Position numbers and translations under genes: made by a program
Shown: positions 57,299 through 64,000 of the stretch, in pieces
Layout: each line of letters begins with the position of its first letter
How positions within the stretch are numbered: the first letter of the stretch is position 1
NCBI RefSeq assembly: GCF_002196705.1
Contig: NZ_NADJ01000039.1
Span: 369,631 to 433,630, forward strand
Reading direction: 5' to 3'
DNA from: Desulfosporosinus sp. FKB
GTDB lineage: Bacteria; Bacillota; Desulfitobacteriia; Desulfitobacteriales; Desulfitobacteriaceae
Length of the DNA stretch: 64,000 nt
The notes under the pieces: generated by a model
The model's database searches: none
What the model saw: the letters and a program-made list of their open reading frames with translations, nothing else
Told to the model about the DNA's origin: nothing

Positions 57299-58029
57299 CT
57301 AGTTGCTAATTGTAAACCTACACTTCGGATAATTCTTACACCCTGTAAAATCTCCATATTTACCCTTTCTCATAATTAACTCCCCACCACATTTTGGACA
57401 AATATTAGCGCTTACTTGGTTCGCCACGTCAGCTTTCTTTTTATGTATTCCTTCGACATGCTGGGTTCTGACTTCCTTATCTCTTACATTTAGAGCCAAC
57501 AATTTCGAATATATCTCTTCCTTTTGCTGCTCAGTAATGGTTTCCGCTGTAAACTCTTTTATCGTTTTAAGCAACTTTACTGTATATATAACCCTGGTAT
57601 TTGTCTTAATCTTTAAATCAGCATTTATTGAAAAGACGATAATTGGCACGTAATTCAACTCTGGGTATTCTTGCAAATTCTGCTTTAGAGCCTGAATATG
57701 CCCATAGTTTTGTCTTATCGGATTAAAGAGCTTCTCCTTCCGCTTGTAAATTACTTGTGTCCAATACTCCCCGTACTCATCTCCCAAAATCTAGCCCTTA
57801 TAGTTCTTTGTATCTATTACAAAAATCCCGTAATTTGACACGACTACATGATCTATCTGGGACGTCTTCCCATCAGCTCTCACATTAGATCATGATCTAA
57901 CCTCATCAGGAACGACGCTATTGTTTTCTCGCCAACGATTCCTTTGATTTTGGCCTTATACAATCGATAAATAAAAACTACTAAAACTAAAAGCCACAAA
58001 TACCATAGCTCCACGAAAGTCTTTATCAT
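57299..58029 (-). pseudogene. NERD-domain protein, broken by a frameshift and a stop codon
   Basis: The ATG at 58029 follows GGGGAGG and opens a membrane segment (FVELWYLWLLVLVVFIYRLYKA) and GEKTIASFLMRLD. The frame is then lost near 57900 (deletion), resumes in another frame with DGKTSQIDHVVVSNYGIFVI and DTKNYKG, hits an amber TAG where Trp is expected, and continues from ILGDEYGEYWTQV to the zinc-ribbon tail ICPKCGGELIMRKGKYGDFTGC. NERD is a nuclease-related domain. At least two disabling changes mark it as a pseudogene. Confidence 0.85.
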
Positions 58030-58134
58030 TTGAGCGTCCTCCCCCCTCTTTCCCTCTCGGCATAAAGCCTATAATCGTCTTCGAACTCTATAGCCTCTTC
58101 CTAAGGTACGGCGAAAAGAACTCTAGTCAGGCTT

Positions 58135-60399
58135 CTAAACCCGCTTCCTATAATACTCCTCCAACTTCTCATCACACCGCCCAACAATCCAGTCCTTCTC
58201 CTTCTCCTTCTGAGTCAGCCTCTTCCAAACATGCCGATTAAACTCCACATACTCAATATCCCTGCACCGGCTCATAAAGCGCATATCCTCAAACCGCTTA
58301 AAGGGATTGCTAAAGATATTTCTCTCAACGTCCTTTCGGGTATATCCGTCTTTAGAGTACAGACTGGATTTCTTCTCAACCACCAGCCCATTCTCTTTTC
58401 TAGCCCTATAAAAATCCATGAAGTAATTAACCATGTCCTCGACCCTAACTCTTCCCCTATCGTCAACATGCTCAAGCATGGCCTTGAGCAATACCGGCTT
58501 ATAGGAAAAACTCATATCCATCGTCCTGACCATGTCCATAAACTTATCTTTCATATTGGCAGGATTGATCAGCTCCCAGCCGTACTGTTTAGCATAGCTC
58601 TCCACGCTTGCTTCCTTAAAATACTTAAAGCTCCTTTTATCCCCGAAGGGTACCTCTAAATCAGGGGTTATCTTTCCTTCCCGCAGGTACCGTTCAATGG
58701 TTTCAGTTTGCACATCCACCAACCTCACGAACTCTAGCTGTGATATCATCCCTTTCACTTCATCCTGCCAGTTAAAGAGATCAATCAACTCATAATCCGC
58801 CGCATTCACCGGGAAATCCAGAAAGACAGACGGTTTTTCTCCTCTGGCGATTAAATCTCTGTCCAGCTCAAACTGCTTCTGGGAAGCAACAACGTACTCT
58901 CCCGCCCTATATTCCTTCAGGTTAAACATCCTGTGCAGGGAGTAAGGCATGTTAAACAAGCCGGCATTATCAATAAAATCAAAGACCATCAGGTAGTTCT
59001 TACCCACGCACTTGCGCATCCCCCGGCCCAGCTGCTGAACATATAGTGTCTTGGAAAGCGTCGGCCTGGCCATGAACAAAACTTCTGTTTTCGGACTGTC
59101 CCATCCCTCGTTTAAGAGATCACAGGCACATAAAACTTGGATATCCCTATTTTCATAACGATCTAAAATCTCCGCCCTTTCTCTGGATTTCATGGAACCG
59201 GAAACAGCCTCGCAATGAATTCCCTTTTCTTTGAACAAGGCAGAAATCTCCTGAGCGTGGCGTACGGAGGCACAGAATACCACAGTTTTCTTATCCCTAA
59301 CATAGTTGAGATAGGTTTCTGCAATAAGCTTATTTCTTTCCGGCACAAAGAGCTTGCTTTCTAAGTCCTGGGCGTAATATTTAATGCCGTTGATTCTCAC
59401 CGTGGAAAGATCCACATTGGTCTTGACCCGGATACACCTGATGGGAACAAGTTCCCCTAATTCCACGGCTTGCTGCAAATCCAGCTTATGGGCCACATTT
59501 TTAAAGTCCTCCAGGATACTCTCGCCATCAGCTCTGTCCGGGGTAGCCGTGAGACCCAGAGTAAATTCAGGTTTGAAATAACTCAAAACCTTCCTATAAG
59601 TATCTGCTGTTCCATGATGACATTCATCGACGATGATATAGCCAAAGTCATCGGGTTTGAACCCTTCCAGATTTCTGGCCACACTCTGAATGCTGCTGCA
59701 GACAACATAAGCGTCTGCAGCCTTTTCTTCAGCCACATAAAGACCAGTCTCAGCCTGATCCCAAAGTTCTGCGAAGGTGTCTTTGGCCTGGGTGATTAGT
59801 TCCTTGGTATGAGCCAAAAACAGGGTTCGTTTCCCCAGACGTTTGGCATCACTGACTGCGGTCACAGTTTTTCCGGTTCCCGTAGCATGATAAAGCAGAG
59901 CGATACTCTCCCCTTTGTCGCGCATGGCCTGCAGGCTGTCTAAAGCTGCTTGCTGATGCTCCCGCAGTTCTATGACCTTGCCCTTCTGCTTAGGCAGATA
60001 ATCCTCCAGCATTCTAAAAGCGGGCATTTCTCCCACAAAAATCCGCAGTTCGTCCTTGACCTTTTCAGGATGATGCTTCAGCTGGTTGTAAACCCAGCGG
60101 TAAACCTTCCAGTTCTGATAGATCAGGCTGTTTTGCTTGGTAAGGTCATCATAATATTTATTAGAAGAAACCTTGTTGGGATTATGATAGGTTTCACCGT
60201 CAATCTCGATGGCGATTTTTAAGTCTTCGCTTTCCAGAGCAAAATCAATGGAGCGTCTATGTCCATAAATATCTGTGACCGGATACTGAAGAAATAGATA
60301 CTCCGCTTGATCCGGACCAAAGGTATCACAGAACAGCTCGATAAAGAGATCTTCGGCGATGCTGCCCAGGCTTCCCTTCTGCTTGATCTTTTCTGTCAA
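58135..60399 (-). CDS. SF2 helicase with N-terminal nuclease-like domain
   Basis: The 754-residue protein has an N-terminal PD-(D/E)XK-like domain: SIDFALESEDLKIAIEIDGETYH (50-72) with Asp52, Glu65 and Asp67, reminiscent of the DUF559/Vsr-type nucleases. The helicase core has Walker A HATGTGKT (171-178), motif II VDECHHG (257-263) and QQLGRGMRKCVG. The C-terminus is unrecognised. The start is TTG 60399, preceded by GAGAGG, 14 bases after the end of the DUF429-fusion gene, so the two are probably one operon. It resembles single-chain type I/III-like restriction enzymes. Confidence 0.88.
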   Translation of the reverse strand: MTEKIKQKGSLGSIAEDLFIELFCDTFGPDQAEYLFLQYPVTDIYGHRRSIDFALESEDLKIAIEIDGETYHNPNKVSSNKYYDDLTKQNSLIYQNWKVYRWVYNQLKHHPEKVKDELRIFVGEMPAFRMLEDYLPKQKGKVIELREHQQAALDSLQAMRDKGESIALLYHATGTGKTVTAVSDAKRLGKRTLFLAHTKELITQAKDTFAELWDQAETGLYVAEEKAADAYVVCSSIQSVARNLEGFKPDDFGYIIVDECHHGTADTYRKVLSYFKPEFTLGLTATPDRADGESILEDFKNVAHKLDLQQAVELGELVPIRCIRVKTNVDLSTVRINGIKYYAQDLESKLFVPERNKLIAETYLNYVRDKKTVVFCASVRHAQEISALFKEKGIHCEAVSGSMKSRERAEILDRYENRDIQVLCACDLLNEGWDSPKTEVLFMARPTLSKTLYVQQLGRGMRKCVGKNYLMVFDFIDNAGLFNMPYSLHRMFNLKEYRAGEYVVASQKQFELDRDLIARGEKPSVFLDFPVNAADYELIDLFNWQDEVKGMISQLEFVRLVDVQTETIERYLREGKITPDLEVPFGDKRSFKYFKEASVESYAKQYGWELINPANMKDKFMDMVRTMDMSFSYKPVLLKAMLEHVDDRGRVRVEDMVNYFMDFYRARKENGLVVEKKSSLYSKDGYTRKDVERNIFSNPFKRFEDMRFMSRCRDIEYVEFNRHVWKRLTQKEKEKDWIVGRCDEKLEEYYRKRV

Positions 60400-60413
60400 T
60401 TTCCTTCAACCTC

Positions 60414-61499
60414 TCAGTCGTCCCTAACTTCTTTGAGCAGGAGCCTATCCCGGAAAGCGCCTCTCTTCTCAACCTTTTGCTTCCTGATACTCTCAAATTC
60501 CTGCCGGGAAACCCCTTGATAATCCAGGATGGCGTAGACCACTTCCACTAAATCCGCCAGTTCTTCAACCTCTTGGCTATCCAGATACTCCTGAAGTTCT
60601 TCACCTAACTTGGCGTTTAATAAGCCCAGGTACTCTGGTCCCGGAACCTTTGCGATCATGGCTTTCTTGCCGCTGTCTTCGATAATCTGGGGGATCTTGT
60701 CCCGAATCAATTTGTTGTAGATTTTTATCCTTTCTGATTTGCCGTCACGGACATCCTTATCATCTATTACAGGAATGGTAATAAAGCCATCCCGGTCATC
60801 GCCGACCACCTTTCCCTTATGCCTGGCCAGCCAATAGGCGGCGTAAGCACATAAAAAAGCATCCAGCCTGTCTTCAAGGTTCTTATACTCCTTCTTAGAC
60901 ATAGCCTGAATGCTCGGTGAATGATTAAAGAAATCTTCGATATTGTGGACGGGAGGATTAAAGTCCCCCAGCCTTTGCAAAAGGCTGACCATCCGCCCCA
61001 TTTCTGTCTTGGTTGTTTCAAAGGCAATCTTATATTTGATTTTATATTTAACTGGAAAAGCGTCGGGAAAAAGGCCTAATGTTATGCCCGTGGGAAAGGT
61101 TTCGATAATCACATGCTTTTCATTGCTTAAGCCGCCTGTGAGGGCAAAAGCCGGCATCCGTTTTCGAATGGCTTTGACCACTTCTTCTCCCCTGACTGCC
61201 CCGAAGTGTTTGAGCATAAAGCGTCTGCTGCAGGTGAAAACGGACAGATTTTTGCCATGAATTTTTTCTCTCATAATGGCACTGTCACAGTACCGGGCAC
61301 CTGTTTCGTTATTCACGATTAAAGGAGCATCAATCCCTACGATGGCTCCCTCCTGAGCATATTCTGCAACGATGTCCGCAATCATTTCATCGCTGAAAAC
61401 CTTAGACTCACAATAGATGATTTCCCCATTGTCAGCGATCACACAAATTCCCGATTCATTGGCATAGGTCCAGGCTAAGTCAATTCCGATATAACGCAT
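60414..61499 (-). CDS. DUF429 fused to a MazG/PRA-PH-like pyrophosphohydrolase domain
   Basis: The 361-residue protein has an N-terminal DUF429 domain (RNase H-like fold): YIGIDLAWTYANESGICV, VGIDAPLIVNNETGARYCD and ETFPTGITLGLF. From about residue 255 it has a nucleotide pyrophosphohydrolase-like part: YNKLIRDKIPQIIEDSGKKA, ..KLGEELQEYLDSQEVEELADLVEVVYAIL, with the acidic residues of MazG/PRA-PH enzymes. Such fusions are unusual. The upstream helicase gene suggests nucleotide and DNA handling in defence. The ATG at 61499 is not preceded by a strong ribosome site. The intergenic element at 61543-61638 lies upstream. Confidence 0.82.
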   Translation of the reverse strand: MRYIGIDLAWTYANESGICVIADNGEIIYCESKVFSDEMIADIVAEYAQEGAIVGIDAPLIVNNETGARYCDSAIMREKIHGKNLSVFTCSRRFMLKHFGAVRGEEVVKAIRKRMPAFALTGGLSNEKHVIIETFPTGITLGLFPDAFPVKYKIKYKIAFETTKTEMGRMVSLLQRLGDFNPPVHNIEDFFNHSPSIQAMSKKEYKNLEDRLDAFLCAYAAYWLARHKGKVVGDDRDGFITIPVIDDKDVRDGKSERIKIYNKLIRDKIPQIIEDSGKKAMIAKVPGPEYLGLLNAKLGEELQEYLDSQEVEELADLVEVVYAILDYQGVSRQEFESIRKQKVEKRGAFRDRLLLKEVRDD

Positions 61500-61542
61500 T
61501 TATTTACCCCCAAAAGCCCTTAGCTTTAAGTCACTCTTCAAT

Positions 61543-61638
61543 CGATTCTGGTCTTTTGGACAACATTTATCATATAGTTTCTTTTTCGCCGAACTTCCTG
61601 CTTTTCCTCCCATTAATCACGGAATATTTCAACAACAT
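61543..61638 (-). repeat. Conserved intergenic element, copy 2
   Basis: About 95 bases homologous to 40113-40205, in the same orientation relative to the minus-strand genes. Here it sits between the terminator at 61631-61681 and the DUF429-fusion gene. Confidence 0.6.
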
Positions 61639-61681
61639 AAAGGGACGCCAGTCATATTTGACTGCGCCCCTTTATGTTGTT
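61631..61681 (-). terminator. Very long hairpin after the first XRE gene
   Basis: AACAACATAAAGGG (61631-61644) pairs perfectly with CCCTTTATGTTGTT at the other end, and CAGTC/GACTG form an inner stem. It lies 14 bases past the stop of the XRE gene at 61695. It could terminate transcription on both strands. Confidence 0.75.
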
Positions 61682-61694
61682 ACTTCAGAGAAAA

Positions 61695-62006
61695 TCAATC
61701 CTTACTCATAGACTCCAGTAACTTCTGAAGACGGTCGATTTGTTCCGGTGAAAGTTTTCTGGCCGTTTCTACCAAACGACGAAGTTCCGGCTCCAGCTGC
61801 GGGCGCTCTTCGGCGAAAAATTCTGTGAGGGTAATATTGAGAGCCAAACAGATCTTTTCAATGGTGACAGCATTGGGTGATTTCTTTCCGGCCTCTATAT
61901 CGCTAATCGTAGTTTGACCGATTTCCGCAATACCGGCCAAATCCTTTTGACTTAATTTATTCTTCTTTCGTAATTCCAAAAATTTAGCGCCATAATTGAT
62001 TCCCAT
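61695..62006 (-). CDS. XRE-family regulator with helical tail
   Basis: The 103-residue protein has a Cro/CI helix-turn-helix (FLELRKKNKLSQKDLAGIAEIGQTTISDIEAGKKSPNAVTIEKICLALNITLTEFF) and a short C-terminal helix with LSPEQIDRLQKLLESM, a SinR/Xre type. The ATG follows GGGAGTGA. It is divergent from a second XRE gene at 62129. Three copies of a CGCTAAAGCAATTATA-type motif lie between them, which suggests shared control. It may be a phage-like or toxin-antitoxin regulator, but no partner toxin was found. Confidence 0.88.
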   Translation of the reverse strand: MGINYGAKFLELRKKNKLSQKDLAGIAEIGQTTISDIEAGKKSPNAVTIEKICLALNITLTEFFAEERPQLEPELRRLVETARKLSPEQIDRLQKLLESMSKD

Positions 62007-62021
62007 TCTTTCACTCCCTAT

Positions 62022-62102
62022 CGCTAAAGCAATTATAGCAAATAAAAAAGCTGTCCCATAGCACGCTAAAGCGGTTGTAAAAAACCGTTAAAGCAATTAT
62101 AA
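62022..62102. promoter_or_regulatory. Three phased operator-like repeats between divergent XRE genes
   Basis: CGCTAAAGCAATTATAG starts at 62022, CGCTAAAGCGGTTGTA at 62064 and CGTTAAAGCAATTATAA at 62086. The steps of 42 and 22 bases are close to four and two helical turns. The AATTATA ends overlap the -10 region of the minus-strand gene. Confidence 0.7.
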
Positions 62103-62128
62103 TTATTGTCAAAAGGAAGTATGCCTTT

Positions 62129-62362
62129 ATGCAAAATCTTTTCAATCTCCGAACCAAACAAAAATTTTCTCAAGCTGAGCTTTCCAGACGCTCAAAGGTT
62201 TCCCAAACCTATATTTCTGAACTGGAAGCCAACAAGAAGCAGCCGACCTATCCCATCCTTAAGAAACTCGCTGCCGCCCTCGGTGTTAGTATTTCCGAAC
62301 TCATCGAAGAACAATCCCCCAAACAGCGGGAGGAAAACAATGGGCAGACAAGAACTTACTGA
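62129..62362 (+). CDS. XRE-family regulator
   Basis: The 77-residue protein has a complete helix-turn-helix (FNLRTKQKFSQAELSRRSKVSQTYISELEANKKQPTYPILKKLAAALGVSISELI). It lies opposite the other XRE gene and overlaps the next gene by 23 bases. AAAGGAAG precedes the ATG at loose spacing. The pair of divergent XRE proteins with a small third gene resembles lysogeny-type switches, but no phage genes are present. Confidence 0.85.
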   Translation: MQNLFNLRTKQKFSQAELSRRSKVSQTYISELEANKKQPTYPILKKLAAALGVSISELIEEQSPKQREENNGQTRTY

Positions 62363-62558
62363 TTTTGAGATCGGCTATAAGTACGTGCGCAAACGTTATT
62401 CCGTTTTTTCCAAACGCAGCTACCGGGATTTATGGGCACTGGGAATCGCTTATCTGCAGACAAGAGGGTCTAATGCCGAGCTGTCCAGAGGCATGGGTTT
62501 CTATTTCCTGGAGTTAGGCATTAAAATCCGCCTCGCTGAGATGATCCCGGACAATTAG
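62340..62558 (+). CDS. Small hypothetical protein overlapping the XRE gene
   Basis: The 72-residue frame starts at ATG 62340 (MGRQELTDFEIGYKYVRKRY), which has GGGAGG six bases upstream, and ends at 62558. It overlaps the XRE gene in another frame by 23 bases, as coupled genes do. It has no recognised family, is basic in its N-terminal half, and contains WALGIAYLQTRG. It could be the protein whose partner is the XRE regulator. Confidence 0.6.
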   Translation: MGRQELTDFEIGYKYVRKRYSVFSKRSYRDLWALGIAYLQTRGSNAELSRGMGFYFLELGIKIRLAEMIPDN

Positions 62559-62581
62559 AAAACCCGGCTGCACCCACACAC

Positions 62582-62700
62582 GAAGACATTGTCTTCACAC
62601 ATACTAGCCTTCTTGCAGACAATGTCTTCGCAGGAACTAGCCCTTCTTGCAGACAATGCGCCTTCTCCTTTAGCTTCCCTTAGTTCCAGACAATGTAGTT
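62582..62700. repeat. Degenerate tandem repeat, about 34-base unit
   Basis: Units begin at 62582, 62616, 62650 and about 62687. The core is CAGACAATGTCTTCG, then ACTAGCCCTTCTTG. The first unit has the palindrome GAAGACATTGTCTTC. The spacing is too short and the units too irregular for CRISPR. Confidence 0.5.
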
Positions 62701-62731
62701 GTACATATGAAGGTAACAACCTCAAATAAAA

Positions 62732-62777
62732 ATGCCTATTCCAAATTGGACTTTGCCATCCAATCTAGAATAGGCAT
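62732..62777. terminator. Hairpin between the small genes and the RelB-like gene
   Basis: ATGCCTATTC (62732-62741) / GAATAGGCAT (62768-62777) with ATTGGA / TCCAAT inside. The minus-strand side has a T-run; bidirectional use is likely. Confidence 0.6.
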
Positions 62778-62930
62778 AACTTCTGTTGTTTTAAATTGGT
62801 CTGCGTTGTTCATTAATTCCGCAGTTTTATGGAATTATAGATTTGTAATGACATCGTAAAGCAAATCGGCAAATTTTTTAAATAACTGCATATAATACTA
62901 TATAATCAAGGTATCGAAAGGAGTGGTATT

Positions 62931-63200
62931 GTGGCTAATACAACTAACTTAAATATTCGTGTGGATGAGGAATTAAAACGCAAGGCTGAGGCCATATTCG
63001 CCGAGCTAGGGCTTAATATGTCCACAGCTATAAATATTTTCCTGCGTTATTCCGTTCGCTACGGCGGCATTCCTTTTGACCTCCGCATTGAACAACCAAA
63101 TGCAGAAACCTTAGCTGCTATCGATGATATCAATAACAATCGCAATATGAGCAAAGCCTTTAACAGCATCAGTACTTTTATTGATGATCTGAATGCTTAG
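62931..63200 (+). CDS. RelB/DinJ family antitoxin, apparently without toxin
   Basis: The 89-residue protein has a ribbon-helix-helix N-terminus (TTNLNIRVDEELKRKAEAIFAELGLNMSTAINIFLRYSVRYGGIPFDL), the DinJ/RelB signature. The start is GTG at 62931 with GAAAGGAG upstream. TATAAT-type boxes precede it at about 62892-62906. A RelE/YafQ toxin normally follows, but only 50 bases and a terminator (63254-63272) come after the stop, so it is an orphan antitoxin. It may neutralise a toxin elsewhere. Confidence 0.85.
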   Translation: MANTTNLNIRVDEELKRKAEAIFAELGLNMSTAINIFLRYSVRYGGIPFDLRIEQPNAETLAAIDDINNNRNMSKAFNSISTFIDDLNA

Positions 63201-63253
63201 AATCAGGTACCCTTTAGTATCCCTAAAACTTATGCTTTCTGACAGTATAAAAA

Positions 63254-63272
63254 AACTGACATTGTCAGTTTT
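63254..63272 (+). terminator. Terminator of the RelB-like gene
   Basis: AACTGAC / GTCAGTT with an ATT loop, preceded by seven A residues and followed by TT. Confidence 0.65.
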
Positions 63273-63311
63273 CCGAATTCCTTGAAATTATGGCAGCACT
63301 TCCGTACTTAT

Positions 63312-63746
63312 TTAATCAAACTTAATATGCCGATAATAGAAACTCTTCTTAGCGGCCTCATATTCCTCTGTATCGAAACTACCCTTATCCAGTTCTATCC
63401 CCACAATATTCATAATCGTACCTCTAAGCATTTTGAGATCATTTGTGATGATATCAAACACCATAAAAGTATCAATATTAATATAGTCATGAACTACCCG
63501 ATTCCTGAAGCTTTTTATCAACGGCCAATCCACATCCGAATATATCTGTTTAAGCTCTTTGCTGATTTTTCCAACATTCTCACCGATGTTCGTCAAAAGA
63601 TTCAGAGTGGCGTTGAAATTCATCTGCTCGTTCTTTTCGAAGAAGTCCTCAGCATTGGCACAATCTGCGAAATACAGTATGATTTTCTCGATGCACTCAA
63701 GTATATTAAGCAGATACATGAGGTCGTTCTTAATGCTCGGTAACAT
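63312..63746 (-). CDS. hepT: HepT-like HEPN toxin, second module
   Basis: The 144-residue helical protein has the R-X4-H-X-Y motif RNRVVHDY (Arg81, His86 and Tyr88). It overlaps the nucleotidyltransferase gene by 17 bases. It is longer than the product at 34047 by about 25 residues at the C-terminus. It is independent of the first module in sequence. Its antitoxin partner at 63730 should AMPylate the conserved Tyr. Confidence 0.88.
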   Translation of the reverse strand: MLPSIKNDLMYLLNILECIEKIILYFADCANAEDFFEKNEQMNFNATLNLLTNIGENVGKISKELKQIYSDVDWPLIKSFRNRVVHDYINIDTFMVFDIITNDLKMLRGTIMNIVGIELDKGSFDTEEYEAAKKSFYYRHIKFD

Positions 63747-63996
63747 AGATAATCTCCTTTCTTGCTCTATGCAGCACTATGGGATTGGCATACCTTTCAA
63801 TTACAATATCTATGTGCTTATTTGTAAGTTTTTGGAGCTCATCTCTAAACACTGACAATGATCGGTAATCAACATTGTCTTCAATGAGGATATCTATGTC
63901 ATTAGACATTTCTCCTCTTGCCATAGAACCGAATACTCCCAATTTGCTCAATTTGAATTTCTTAAATAGATTATTTCGAAGCATAATACTTTCCAA
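63730..63996 (-). CDS. mntA: MntA-like nucleotidyltransferase, 5' end at the window edge
   Basis: The visible 88 residues carry GVFGSMARGEMSNDIDILIE with the GS motif at about residues 23-24 and metal-binding Asp33 and Asp35. The frame opens at TTG 63996 or ATG 63984, but it is still open to the window edge, and the first helix before GS is shorter than usual, so the true start may lie upstream. It is the antitoxin of the HepT encoded after it. Confidence 0.82.
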   Translation of the reverse strand: MESIMLRNNLFKKFKLSKLGVFGSMARGEMSNDIDILIEDNVDYRSLSVFRDELQKLTNKHIDIVIERYANPIVLHRARKEIIYVTEH

Positions 63997-64000
63997 TTCA

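Noticed and set aside
62106-62339. Upstream extension of the 72-residue gene back to 62106
   Set aside because: This part is read in the same frame but overlaps the XRE gene in another frame and has no ribosome site; the ATG at 62340 has one.
61695-62558. Prophage lysogeny region
   Set aside because: Only XRE regulators and one small protein are present; there are no integrase, terminase, portal or tail genes in the window.
62582-62700. CRISPR array
   Set aside because: Only three to four irregular units, about 34 bases apart, with no unique spacers of typical length and no cas genes.

Overview
The window reads as chromosomal DNA from a low-to-moderate G+C, endospore-lineage Firmicute, most likely an anaerobic Peptococcaceae-type clostridium (Desulfosporosinus/Desulfitobacterium-like). 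This is inferred from strong AGGAGG ribosome sites, frequent TTG/GTG starts, two UPF0324 (YeiH) proteins, a DUF1836 protein, an NtrC-type two-component pair with a matching sigma-54 promoter, and a YlqG/YlqH-like pair. No rRNA, tRNA, CRISPR array or prophage was found.

Positions 1-31300 are mostly housekeeping and regulatory genes: a metallo-beta-lactamase-fold lipoprotein (cut by the window), an SRAP abasic-site protein, two isochorismatase-fold proteins, two YeiH-type membrane proteins, a sensor kinase and sigma-54 activator, a pyridoxal/pyridoxamine kinase, a DJ-1/PfpI protein, a GntR-ABC operon behind a perfect 38-bp palindrome, a PspA-NfeD-flotillin membrane-stress cluster, a TPR-GGDEF protein, trmB, a TetR regulator with a two-copy operator, an ABC-2 exporter operon, a DUF89 protein, a DUF2975/XRE/DUF4173 operon and a MutS2-like ATPase without its Smr domain. 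The second yeiH-like gene has a -24/-12 sigma-54 promoter preceded by a palindromic upstream site. The kinase and NtrC-type activator lie just downstream, so the block looks like one regulatory unit.

Positions 31300-64000 are accessory and gene-poor in places, with many broken genes: truncated AAA ATPase, Rpn nuclease, DUF2922, SLOG, NERD and helicase fragments. They carry toxin-antitoxin and defence-like genes: a RelA/SpoT-domain protein, two MNT/HEPN (MntA/HepT) modules, HicAB, a RelB-like antitoxin without a toxin, a RES-domain protein, an Mrr-type nuclease, three large SF2 helicases (one with PLD and DUF3427, one alone beside a nuclease-like protein and a cyclase-like protein, one with an N-terminal nuclease-like domain), a DUF429/pyrophosphohydrolase fusion and an IS110 element. 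Most genes in this half are on the minus strand and separately promoted, as expected for a defence or genomic island built by successive insertions. A YlqG-like protein with four nearly identical 75-residue repeats and its YlqH partner sit inside the island and look like core genes.

The most promising candidates for something new are the helicase/nuclease-like/cyclase-like trio (50111-55282), the long leader of the MutS2-like gene with leader peptides and alternative hairpins, the sigma-54-controlled YeiH unit, and the IS110 copy that splits a small gene and carries a recognisable candidate bridge-RNA region. Small palindromic elements probably derived from IS200/IS605-type ends are scattered through the first 13 kb.
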